NCBI GenBank assembly: GCA_016987375.1
Contig: PJRA01000412.1
Span: 2,636,929-2,700,928 of the forward strand
From: Brachionus koreanus
Lineage: Eukaryota; Rotifera; Eurotatoria; Ploima; Brachionidae
Length of the DNA: 64,000 nucleotides
Direction of reading: 5' to 3'
Shown here one piece after another: positions 23,732 to 35,419 of this stretch (its first letter is position 1; each line of letters opens with the position of its first letter). Made by a program: the position numbers and the translations under genes. The notes under the pieces were generated by a model. It worked only from the letters and a program-made list of their open reading frames with translations. It was not told the DNA's origin and ran no database searches.

Positions 23732-26700
23732 CTAAGCATCTGTGTCTACAACAACTATTTGTGGCGGCGGAGGGCGGTTCTTGTTCGAGCCAACAATGTT
23801 TTTCAACAAAAAAGGCTCCTTTATTTTTTCTTTAACACTAACACGTGTTCCATATTTGTCTAAAGTGTATAAATCATTTTTAGAATTTCTTTTGGCATCT
23901 AGCATCACTTTGTCGATTTCACATTTTGACTTCTTTTTTGACTCTAGCACTTGATCTAAATAGTAAAGTTCTTTTTGAGTAAAAACATAGTCTAGCAGTT
24001 GGCGTATTCCAACCAACGCAAGTACCATAACAGGAAATAATATGCTAATGGTTTTGTTTGTCTTTATCAAAAATAGGACTATTAGACACAAAATTTGAAT
24101 TAGTGTAAACGTGTGAACTTTGTATGTGCGGACAAATCTGAGAAATGGATAGTCCGGCTGATGCTTTTCGGGCATCAAGATTATCATAAGTCTTTGCATA
24201 AACTGCATGCCATTAAGCGAAGCTATACCCATGTATAAAAATATTCCATATAGAACTGGCATCGGAATTCTCTTTAAAATAAAATTCAAGTAGTTTTATG
24301 TTAACATATTCAAATAGTTCAAATACTTGTAGATATTTTGCCAAAAAAACTGATGATCCGATCAGAGCAAAGACTACTACACCAGTCAAGCGCTGTTCTA
24401 TAACACCCAAGAACCTTTAATATTTTCAAATATTTTCAAATTTTTTTTTTTTAATTTTTTTACTTGGGCTTTTCACCCGGAACACTTGAATCGGACTCTT
24501 TACGCAAACTATTGATATTGTTAATTGATAAAACAGTTGCAGCAACAAACCAAGGTATGCTTTACGAAAAGATGCATTTTATTCAAATTTATATGATTTC
24601 TTTTTTATTATTTTACCCTAATAGAGAGTTAATGACAATGGTAATTGCAATAATGAGCAAGTCTAAATGATAGCCAAATGATTTCTAAAAAAAATTTAAT
24701 TAGAGATTTTTTATTTATTCATTTATTTGTTTATTTATCTTTATTTGATTCCAATAAGTCTCAACAAAGTGATCAACTATTAGATAAAATTTCAAATGAA
24801 TCAAATATTTTGTAAGATAAGAGCCTTTGCAACATACATTACTGATAAATAAAATTAAATTGGTCTTGAAAAAAATTGAAAAATTTTCCAAGTTTTAAAA
24901 GAACTGTTCAGTCTATTTTGCTTATTGTGAAAATAAAGTATGTTTGAATTATCGTTTTGTTTCTAAGACTTATCAAAAGCCTAGTAGATAAATTAGTTTA
25001 TTAGATTTAGTAGATTTTTTCGTATTTATTTCATAGCAATAATTCATTCTGTTCACTAGATGTTTTTTGAATTTATAGCTAAAAAAATTGCGTTGATTAG
25101 ATCATATTTTTTTGTCCATGATCACAGTCTTTCAATTAGCAAAGCATTTACAAATCAATGTTGAACTTTATTCTATCCTTAATGATGTTTAGCTTGAAAC
25201 AAATTTTAAATAAAAATCAAATTATAAACTTTGAAATTGTTAACATAACCTTTTGGTTTCATTTTAAAAATCTAAAGCGAAACAATACTAGAAAAAAAAG
25301 CTAAAAATCTACTTGATAATAACAAAAAACTACTCTAATTTAAAACAAGAAGAAAATAGATTTTAAAACAACTCTATATAATAATAATATTTATTTGCAA
25401 AGCAAATTAGTTCAACAAATTTTTACTTATTACCCATTATTAGTTAAAATTCTTGAAAGCTATATTTTTTGCTTTTGTTTTCTAAATAAATTATTTAAAT
25501 TTTTAAAGTTTAAATAAGAACGATCTGCCGATTTTTTTCAAAATAAATATTTTAAATTGAGCTTTAAAATTTTCAAAAGTCTTACGATAGCAATTTTACA
25601 TTTAATTTGATATGCTTATCGTGAGAATTTTTTTGATTTTAATTAATCATAAAAGTTATAAATATAGAATAGGCTCAAAAATCATCTTAGATACTTTTAG
25701 TTTATGCTCTTTTCTGTTCATTATTACGGCTGTAATATGCTGGTCCATAAAAATTAGAATTGAAGATAGCATAGCAGGTACACTGGCCATTAAAATCAAC
25801 CATTTTTTATGGTTAACGCGCTCCAAAGGATATATAAACCAGCCTCGATTTGAAATAGTTGTCTGTCATTTTAATTATTAATTATTTAGATTAATCAAAA
25901 AAAATCTTTTTTCTATTTTTTACCTCAAACTTAAGAGGAACTGCCAATTTTGGTGTATTTAAATTCAAATAACTATCTAATAGAACATTAATTAAAATTG
26001 TAAAAATGACTCCAAAATCACTGATTTTTGTTCGAATCTAAAAATTTTTATCTATCAAGGGCTAAATAAAATGATGAAAGTTGTTACAGATGATGGAAAA
26101 AAGCTTGTAAACTTGAAACTTTTGAAACTCATTGCCATCAAAAATGTTGAGATGAATAAAAATACAGAAAAAAAGAACACATCAGGTACATAATTGCAAT
26201 TAGCTAATGTCTTGTTAATTTCACACTTAAAAATAAAAATTAAAAAAATTGATTCAATTTTAGTTTTGATTTACTTGAGTAAGATTGGTTTCAGTTGAAT
26301 TTCTACATTTGCTACAAATTAAATAATTTTGCAAATATGTCACCGGATTGTTTGAATATTTATATGATTTATTTATTTTTATCAATTGCATTATTGACTC
26401 TTGAATGAAAATGAAAGCAATCAAAGCAGCAAAGCTTTCCTCTATTGATTTTGATTTTAAATAAGCACTTTCCAGAAGTTTATTCATAAAAATTACCAGT
26501 GAATCTAGTTATATATTTTACGAAGGCACTTATGTCAAAGCAAACAATTAGTATGAGAAAAAAAGCCATCCATAAGCCGACCCAAGCACGAAAGCCCATG
26601 TAGTCTATTTCGTATTGTCTTCAATTAAAAATTTGAAATAAAAATTTTCTTCTTAAACTAAATTTAAGCCTACTTGCAAACATTGTTTAAAATTTTTTCT

Positions 26701-28548
26701 AAAATTTAAAAAAAAATCTAAAAATTTTTTGTTTTATTTGAGTTAGACAAGTTTACCGAAGACAAGTACAGGTCCAGTACTTCCCAAAATACTGAGAGGT
26801 TGGCCTGAAAACAAACTAAACAAAATGCCACATATTGCACCGGACACTAAGCTTTCAATGGCTGACTAAAACAATTAATTTTTGATTAAATGGATTGAAA
26901 TTTAAATCTAAAAAATTACCATATTGTTATCAGTTGCCGCACCCAAAAGTCCTAGAGTTAATTTTTGAAAATTATTTTGAAAAATTGATCTTGATTTATA
27001 AATAATTACCTCCAAATGTTATAATCGGTGCTAAACAAGCAAAATACATGAACATAATTGATGACAAACACTGAATATTAAGTCCATCTCTAAAATCACT
27101 TGCATACCATGGTATCTTGCGTTTCAAATCATCTATTAGTCCGCCACAAAATCTTAATTATTTTCATGTAATAGAGAATGCATTATTTGCTTAATTTAAA
27201 TTTACTTTCCGGTAAATTTGAGCTCTGATCCAACTTCATTTATTTTTATTTCCGCAACTTCGGGATTCAATTCTGAGGATTCATTTATTTTGTTAATTTG
27301 AGCAATTCTCTCTAAGCGTTCTTCTTTAATGGGAGTCTTTTCTGGTGGTTCTAGCCTCATATTTGGATCCCATTCACCAGGCGGTATCACCGTAAGCTGA
27401 TCTAAAAATTGATCAAAACCTTTGAGCAATTGAACTTTACTCTTTGATGAATAGGCAACTTCAAGAAAAATCTAAATTTTCAGATTAAATTTTAAGAAAA
27501 ATTTAAATTAATAAATAAAGTACTTCATCGCTCATCAAGGTAGCCATAGATCTTCCCATTTCACGGTACCGTTCTATATTTCCCTTGGGACCTAGGAGTA
27601 TGAACAAAAAGCGTGTGGGGACAGACACTTCAGTTAGGTCTCCGAGCATTGCTGATTTTGAAAGACGAATAAAAATAGAGAATTGATAGTCAAGTAAATC
27701 CACTTCTCCCACTAGAACATTTGCAGCTTCGCTTTCTTCGGGAATTTTTCTCAAAAAAGATTGATTGGCTTTGAATGCATGTCTACTTGAATTAGACATT
27801 GAGGATGATGAACCAAATTGACTTGACATGTCCTTATTTAAAAATTAAATCTTTGTTAAAAACAAAGCATTTAATTTACCTTTGGCTTTGAATCATTTTT
27901 TTTTATTTTGGCCTCTGAATCGTCAAAAATAAAAATATCCGAGTTTTTTTTTTCACTATTTTGATTAATTGATGCCAATTTAGTTCCATTTGAGCTTGAA
28001 TGCGATTTATTTTCAGCTTAGAAGTTTTTATAGAAAAAAGAAAAAATCTAAAAAATTATTTACTTACAATGACTTTCATGCATTATTTTTGTAAAATCAC
28101 TTATTGATTTAACTATTGAAAAAGTTTTCTTTTCACCCAAATCGAGCTGTTTTTTGTAGTCTTTTTCATGTTGATGCACATGCTTGGCTAGCAAAATTGA
28201 TTTGACATGCTCAAAATCGGATTCTTTTAAAACATTTGCCTGGACCAAAAACATTAACACTTTGTCTTAAATGAGAAAATTTTGAAATAATTTTAAAGAC
28301 AAAAATTATAGAAAAATTTATTAACCAATTATAGTTATCATATTGTTTCCGGAAATATCAAAAAATATCGGATTAGATGACAAACATTTTCTTAATTCGA
28401 ATAAAGCATGCAATGATAGAGTAGCTACATGGGGTTTGGACCATCGACCACCTTGTTCCACATCTTCTTCAAATTTGAGCCATCTAGCCACCTCTTTCCA
28501 TTCCGAGTTGTGAAATTCATTAACTTCACAGAATATGTGCTTTGACAT
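23732..28548 (-). CDS. Na+-coupled bicarbonate transporter, SLC4 family, copy B
   Basis: Eighteen exons join in frame to 980 residues: 28548-28326, 28265-28068, 28016-27880, 27832-27524, 27471-27206, 27152-27010, 26951-26920, 26865-26757, 26698-26674, 26618-26497, 26441-26275, 26225-26088, 26037-25924, 25862-25695, 24684-24617, 24559-24464, 24414-24327 and 24271-23732. Domain order and NBC-type marks match copy A ([73 protein letters not shown]). The N-terminus is about 30 residues shorter. The extracellular loop is shorter and has three sequons (NST, NLT, NKT). The C-tail is unrelated to copy A and ends DTDA, with a PPPP run before it. It has a 25-nt microexon (26674-26698), and its last 540 nt are one exon where copy A has three. 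A tandem paralog in the same orientation, upstream in transcription order. Confidence 0.9.
24685..25694. other. Long intron of SLC4 copy B
   Basis: A 1.0 kb AT-rich intron between the HKLK and KSFGYHLD segments, the same position as a 54-bp intron in copy A. Nothing else recognised in it. Confidence 0.6.
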
Positions 28549-31500
28549 AGCTTAGCTTTGCACTAATTCTTTTTCTATAATAACCTTATTCGGTTAGAAA
28601 TGAGAAAAAAAATATTGCGTACTTTATACTTTGAAGATTGGCAAACTAATAAATTTCTAAAAAAGAATGCAATTATTCAAGTAAATGCTGAAAAGCTTAT
28701 AATCTTGATAATATTTTCGACTATTAGATTCTTAATTATATAAAGAATAAATCAGTTCACTAGCAATTGATTATATCTAAAAGTATTAAATTTTTGTTTT
28801 ATGCAATCGATTTAGAATCGATTTTTTAGTAAGACATGGAATAAATGTTGTATAAATGATAGCTGATGATTTTACTGTTACAGATTTGCAAATTCTCAGG
28901 GAAGCTCTCAATTTAAAAAATCACAGTGCCTTCTTAGCATGCAATTTTTTTGTTTCATTTAAATAAAAGATATATTTTGCTAAAAAAAATCTAAATAAAC
29001 ATAAATTATTTTTTGCTCAAATAAAATTTTTAAATTTAAACAAATTAAAATCAATACTTTATCAAATGATACTCTTTAATTAAACAAAACTCTGATTTAT
29101 GGAGATATCAAACAAGATAAAAGAAATGGATGTTTGTATCCGCTCTAGCTCGAAAATTAAATTAATAGAAAAATCAATTAATTTTATTAGATTTTTTTGC
29201 TTTTCTATAGGGACGCAAGTCTTGGATGGGGTGCTTTCAGAAATATATTCTAATCTAAAAACATGTCGTATGATTCAGTTTATAAATAAAAAATTTACAT
29301 AACACCAATTAAGAAAGAAATTTAACTTATGATGCCAGCTTTGTAGTATTTTTAAATAATTACTTTTTTTGAATAACAAATTTTTTTTTTATGATTTATT
29401 ATTTTTATAAATAGAATAATTAAATCTGTTATTTGGCTCTTTGGCATTAATTGCCGCTGGATTTGAACAAAAAATTTTAGAATAAAAAGAAAAATATGAA
29501 AATTTTAGAAAATAGTCGAAAAAAAAGTTCAAAAATGACTCGAAGTAATAAATTGTGCCCCGACGCTCAGCCTAGAAAATGCCAAAATTTCAACTAAAAC
29601 TAATTGCATTGATTATTATAGTTTTTTGTTGTTTATTAATAAAGAATAATGCATAGAAATTTTCAAACAAATGCAATCATCTGTCATTTTTTAACCTTAA
29701 AAACTTTTACATAGATTAGAAAAATCAATTCGGATTAGTTAAAATCATGTTGTAAAAATTTTTAAACGATACTTAAAATTTGATTAAATATATTAGTCTT
29801 AAGAGATCTCAAAGTTTTTTATAATATTTTTAAAAAGGAAAAAAATGTAGTTTCGCTAATTCTAAATTTTAAAGCCTATTTAAAATATTCTCAATTATTG
29901 CTTCATTATTTAATTATCAGCAATAAAATCATGAAATACAGTCACACACTCTATTATAGTGTTTTTATTTAGACTGAAGTCTTTTCATCAGACTTTGAGA
30001 TTTCAATTTAATAAAACTCGATAATTAAAAAGCTAACTGGCAAAATTTTCTAGTTTTAAAAAAGAACCCAAAAATCATATGTAAATAACTGTTTTTTTTT
30101 TAATTGAAAACAAAAAATGAAATAATTAATCTTTAAGGAAGAATAATAATTTTTTCTAAATTAAAATCACTATGAAATAAACATGAAATACAGATACCCT
30201 GAAACGATATACTTTATAAATTCATTTTTGCTAACTTTATAATTAAAAATACTTGTTTTGCCTGACTTTTTATAATATCCTAAATATATTTGAAATTCTG
30301 AAATTTTAAAATAAAAATTTTCTTGGTCTCTTTTATTCTTTTAATTAAATTGGAAACATAGCTAAATGAGTTAAATTAAAAATAAATAGAATTGAGCAGT
30401 TCTTCCTATAATTAAGGTTTCTTTTATTTTTATTCAAATTTAATTTCTGTTTAGGAAATTTAATTTTTTTCTTATTCTTGGGCAATTATTGATTATTATA
30501 ATTATACGGGTAATATTGTTTACTTAGATCAGAAATTTTTTTAAATTTATTACATCAAATTAAAAAAAGAGAAATCATCATCTTTTAATTAAATGAAAAA
30601 TAATTTTTTAAACATGCATTTATTGTTATTACACTTAGTTAATTTTTGATCAATTTTTATCTAAAAAATTATGGTCTAGAAATTTTTTGTCATCAATGCA
30701 AATGATAATTAATATATACATTATAATAAAATCTATTTTTGTTCAATATTTGAATAAATGCACATTTTTGGTTTATTGACCAAACTAATTAACTCTAATT
30801 TAAATTTAATTAAGTCTCTTATTTTGAACCAATTTTTATAAAGCTATTGCTATCTAATTTAATAAAAAGAATAAACCACCTTAGTATTTTTATAATTCAG
30901 AACATTTTTATTATTAAGGAATCAACAGATTTCAATCACAATAACTTTTAATTTGACATTAACTCTGAAAATATTTTCTCAAAAATAATAGTAATCAATA
31001 CGATAAACAATTTTAATTTTTTAAATTACTTGCTAATGTTTTAAGAATTATATGGCATATATAATTTTTTGTGCTTTTTTTTTAATATTTTTGACATCAA
31101 TAAGTTATTTATGATTAAAATGTTAAAATATCTTCTAATAAAGCAAATATACGAACAAATTGATCAAAATGGAACTTTGGCTTGAACGTTATGATACAAT
31201 GATGAAGCATGAAAAAGATGTTTAAGTTTTTTCTCACAAAAAACAAATAATTACGCTTCATATAATAAATTTAATTGCTATGTAAGCATTTTGAAACCTA
31301 TTCCTTCTTTAACAATATATGTTATAATTTAAATATATTTAAAAAATTAATTTAAATTTTAAGTAAAAGATGGATAATTTTTAAATTAACGAAAAATAAT
31401 TTAATAAAATATTGAATATAAAATTTAATTTTTCAAATATTTTAAAAGCTATTTTTTTTTATATATATTTTTCAATTAATTAAAACAAATCGATTTTTTA

Positions 31501-31881
31501 AGAATGCTTGAAAACGAATTCAATCATCCTCAAAAATAAACTAATAGAAAAAGGTTCTTGAAAATGCCGACGTTAAGATAAAATTTCAAGATTTCCCTAA
31601 ACACTCAAAAAACTTCTTATATTTGATAATGTTAATTTTATCAAATGATCTAAGAATAGCGATGATTTATTTAAAACAAACAATGCAAGCTAATTAATCT
31701 TTAATTTCTCCGATTTCAATTATGATAAAATCAAAAAGATAATATATTTTTGTTTATAAAAATTAGTCTTTCAAATATTAAATTTGCTTTCATCATCTAT
31801 TTATTAATTAAAAAAGATTTTTAATTATCGGAAAATTATGTTTTAAATTTAAATTTTTAAATTAAATCAAAAGTAATGAAT
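28549..31881. other. Intergenic between SLC4 copy B and the aminopeptidase gene
   Basis: 3.3 kb, AT-rich. It should contain the copy B promoter and the aminopeptidase 3' end; tttatt at 31800-31805 gives AATAAA on the minus strand about 77 bp after the aminopeptidase stop. No coding or repeat signal recognised. Confidence 0.5.
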
Positions 31882-34800
31882 TTAAGCACTCAAAAAATTT
31901 TTTAATTTTTGCTCATCTCTTTCCAACCAAGCTTGATTAACTTGGATGCTTTCAAGTCCTTGCTGAATGCTTCGCTGTGCAGCTGGCACTGGATGAGCCT
32001 TGAAAAATGCATCTACATCTTGGTAGTCTTTATGAGTGGCAAAATTTTCGGTAACAGTCTAAAAAGAATTCATTTAATTTTTCATATAAATAAATTTATT
32101 TTTCTAAAATTCACCTTGCACAAACGAGTGATTAAAAATCCTGATGAATATCTTTCATAAATGGTATTCCAATTTTCTTTGACAAATTGCCAAGTCAAAT
32201 CGGAAGACAATTTTGTGGATGTATTCGAACAAACTGCACAAATAACAGTCACTGAATCTTGTGATCTGACTGATGGCTATTTAGATTAAGAAAAATTTTT
32301 TAATTTTTAAAAATAAGAAATAAAAAAAAAACTAACAGATAGAGCAAAATTAAGGACTTTTTTGATCAAAGTCTCGGATCTAACCGATCCTAGAGAAGTG
32401 GCTATTCTCATTTTTTCCTCCTGTAAATCAGATCTATTGTGTAAATCAATTAGTCTGTCCAAAAGAGCCTCTTGACTGTCATACAACGCAGACGAATAGA
32501 CGGCCGATCTAAGATCAGCTGGGACCAATTTTCCATTAAAATGAGCCTCAAGTCTTCGTTTAGCTTCTTCGATTGTTTCACGATCACCATTAATTCCCAG
32601 AGTGCGCAGGACAGTTGCGCGACACATACCTTGTAGACCGCTCTCGCCTGGAATCGGGTCCCATCCGAGTTTTTTCGAAATTGGCTTCAACAATTTGACA
32701 ACAAAAGCTTGAAATTGTGGCTGAAAGTCAGTATTGAGCAATGTGTGTGACAAGCTCATTAAATTGGAAATAAGATCACGCCAAACAGTTACATTTTCTT
32801 CGGTTGAATAGCCCTCCAAAAATTTAAGAACATCAGCAGCAGACAATAGACCAGCTTGAGACAAAGCAAACACATCGCTCTGAAGACCAAGTCTATCAGT
32901 TGGATGTAAAGTTTGTTCGCGAATAACATTTGAAAGTTTAAGTAAAAGTTCTGGTGAATAATTAGATCGATAAATTCCAATAGTGTTCTTATTCAATTTA
33001 ATCCATTCATCAGAAGCCAATACACCTAGATTTACTTCATCTGTTCTATTCTCGAGCACAATTTCTTTATGAATATTTGGATATGATGATTTTGTTACAA
33101 TTGTAATTGGTACTTTCCATAAAAAGTTTTCTTGTTCGGCCGGTTTAGCTCCATTTGAGAAAAATCGTTCTTGACTAAGCTTCAAAACAGTTTCGCCATT
33201 TGAATTGACCAAGTGTGAAATGTTGATGTAAGGATAGCCAGTTTGACTAGTCCATAATTGCATAAGTTCATTGACCGGCTTTTTGGAGGCTTCGGTCAAC
33301 GCTTCCCACAAGTCTTCAGTAACAGCGTTTCTGTATTTGAACTTTTCCAAATAGTTGTGCAAACCAGTTCGGAATGCATCATCGCCAATGTAGCTGTGCA
33401 ACATACGGATAGCAGTAGCACCTTTGCTGTAAGAAATGGCATCAAAAATTTCATCAACTTCGGATGGAGGTCCAACTGGCACTTCAATCGGATGACTATT
33501 CTTCAAACTGTCCAATTCGAGAGCTCTGCAATAGTCGCTGTTTACAAAATGCGTCCAAATGTCAAGCTCAGGCAAACAGTGATCTACGCATAAATACTCA
33601 ATCCACGAAGCAAAGCCTTCGTTCAGCCATAAGTGAGTCCACCATTCCATAGTAACTATATTTCCGAACCATTGATGTGCTAGCTCATGTCCTACCACAA
33701 TGGCTACAGTTTGTTTGGACATTAAAGAAGAATTTTTCGGATCTACCAGCAATGCTGTTTCTCTATAAGTAACCAGACCCCAGTTTTCCATTGCACCTTT
33801 TTAAAAAAAAAAAATTAAATTAATTATTTAATTTTTTAAGCACAAATCTTGGCATCGATTCATTACCTGCAGCAAAATCGGCTATGGCTATTAAATCAAG
33901 CTTTGGCAATGGATAGCTTATTCGAAAATAGTCCGTATAAAATGGAAGGGTTTTAACAGCAACCTGATTTTTTAAAAATAAAAATTTTAATTCTTTTTTT
34001 TTGGCTTAATTTCAAAAATTTAATTAAAGAAAAAAACGAATCGATTCAAGATTTTTTTTCTATAAAATCAAAAATACCGAAAATTATCATTGAATTTTTT
34101 TTTATTCTATAAAGAACATTATTTTATTTTACAATAAAATAAACAAAATTTTTGATAATTTTTTTAAATGGCATTTTTGTTTTAATATTTGTCCTAGACT
34201 CACCAAAGCTTAAATGAGTTACAGCAATCATGTCCAATTTGGGCAAGTTAAATTTAATGCCAAAAAAATCAGCATAAAATGGCAAGCATTTACAAGCTAT
34301 CTGTTTTTTTCTTAATTAAATTATTTTTTTTTTTGGAAAAAAAAGTTTACCTCAAGGGCAAATCTACCAAGTTCTTGTTTACCCAAAGGGGTGTACACTC
34401 GGATAAGGACTCCATTTCTATCTTTATCCTCAATGTAGTCATATTCACCCACAACAAAAGCCAAAAGGTAAGTTGACATAATTGGAGTTCGATCAAATCT
34501 GAATCGCTTTAAGTTTTGGCTTCCTTCAACTCGATTGGCATCGAGCAGAGGCATGTTAGACAGGACTGTTTTGTTCTCTTCGGCAATTATTGTCACATCA
34601 AATGTAGCTTTTAGAGCTGGCTCGTCCCAACATGGCAGAGCTCGTCTAGCATCAGCAGCCTCGAATTGTGTCGTAGCTGCATATCTTTCTTCACCCGATG
34701 GATGAACATATTTACTTCTATAGAAGCCTTTGAGTTTATCATTTAAAATGCCTGTGTAGGAAATGTGAAGTCGTCCTGTTCCAAGTGGCAACGCTTGTGG

Positions 34801-35419
34801 AAAGGTAATGGTGCCTAGTTCATTTTGATCGTCTAATTTAACGCTTGAACTTGTCATCTTTGTGCCATTCGAGGTCTCGAATACTGCTTCTTTGAAGGAC
34901 AGTTCTGCACTGTTCAACAAGACAGTGTTAGTTTCTGAATTAACCTAAAATTTAAAAAAAATTAATTTTCATCCAAAAACAAAATAAGCATGTTTTTACT
35001 TTGACATCGATGACAACTTGACCATTGAATGTAAAATTTTTAAAATCAGGCTGAAGCTCTAAAGCGTAATTGACCGGAAGAACGCTTTTTGGCAAACGAA
35101 CAAATTCAGTAGTGTTCATTTTGGAAGAATTATTTTCTGAATAAATATTTCTGTTTTTTTTTTAATTGAAAAATTTTAAAATAAATTTTTTGAAATTTTT
35201 TTACCTAAAATTTAAACTTTTGCATATTAAATTCGATTTAGGAAAGACATTGTCCCGAACCAAAACCTGAGAGCGCTCAATTGAGCCAAGTCTGCTATTT
35301 GTCAGTATTTTGTAGCTTTGTATTGAGCTACGAGAATAATTTTTGGTCTTCTGAATAACAGACTTGCTTAATAAATTCCTAAAAGATAGCACCTTATTTG
35401 AGCCAAGTAGTTTTAACAT
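31882..35419 (-). CDS. NPEPPS: Puromycin-sensitive aminopeptidase (M1 family) with a mutually exclusive exon pair
   Basis: Exons: 35419-35205, 35150-35000, 34944-34351, one of 34300-34204 or 33963-33867, 33796-32337, 32276-32115 and 32058-31882; 951 residues with either alternative. It is a zinc metallo-aminopeptidase that trims N-terminal residues from peptides. The substrate motif GAMEN is at residues 353-357. The zinc site HELAH is at 389-393 with Glu412, the correct HEXXH-X18-E spacing. DAISYSKGA carries the catalytic Tyr. The C-terminal ERAP1-like helical domain is complete to the [18 protein letters not shown] region. Homology to cytosolic PSA starts around [10 protein letters not shown]; the roughly 80 residues before it are basic and nearly free of acidic residues until SIERSQ, like a mitochondrial presequence or the extra N-terminus of mammalian PSA. 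Translation could start at 35419 or at the internal Met in exon 2. Confidence 0.95.
33867..33963 (-). other. Alternative exon 4b (canonical) of the aminopeptidase
   Basis: 97 nt, enters in phase 0 (acceptor aaatcag) and leaves in phase 1 (donor gtaatg). It encodes [19 protein letters not shown] then IAIADFAA, the form expected for PSA, and the split Gly codon joins it to AMENW in the next exon. See exon 4a for its twin. Confidence 0.85.
34204..34300 (-). other. Alternative exon 4a (divergent) of the aminopeptidase
   Basis: 97 nt, with the same length and phases as exon 4b (acceptor aaaacag, donor gtgagt). It encodes [19 protein letters not shown] then IAVTHLSF. By hand count 16 of 32 residues equal exon 4b. 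The frame is open with intact splice sites, so it looks maintained. Including both exons would shift the frame (2 x 97 nt), and the intron before 4a is only 50 bp. It replaces the ADFAA segment directly before GAMEN with THLSF. Confidence 0.8.

Noticed and set aside
32789..33652. Several 60-110 residue open frames on both strands inside the aminopeptidase exon
   Set aside because: They overlap a long conserved M1 peptidase frame and have no domain signal; they are shadows.
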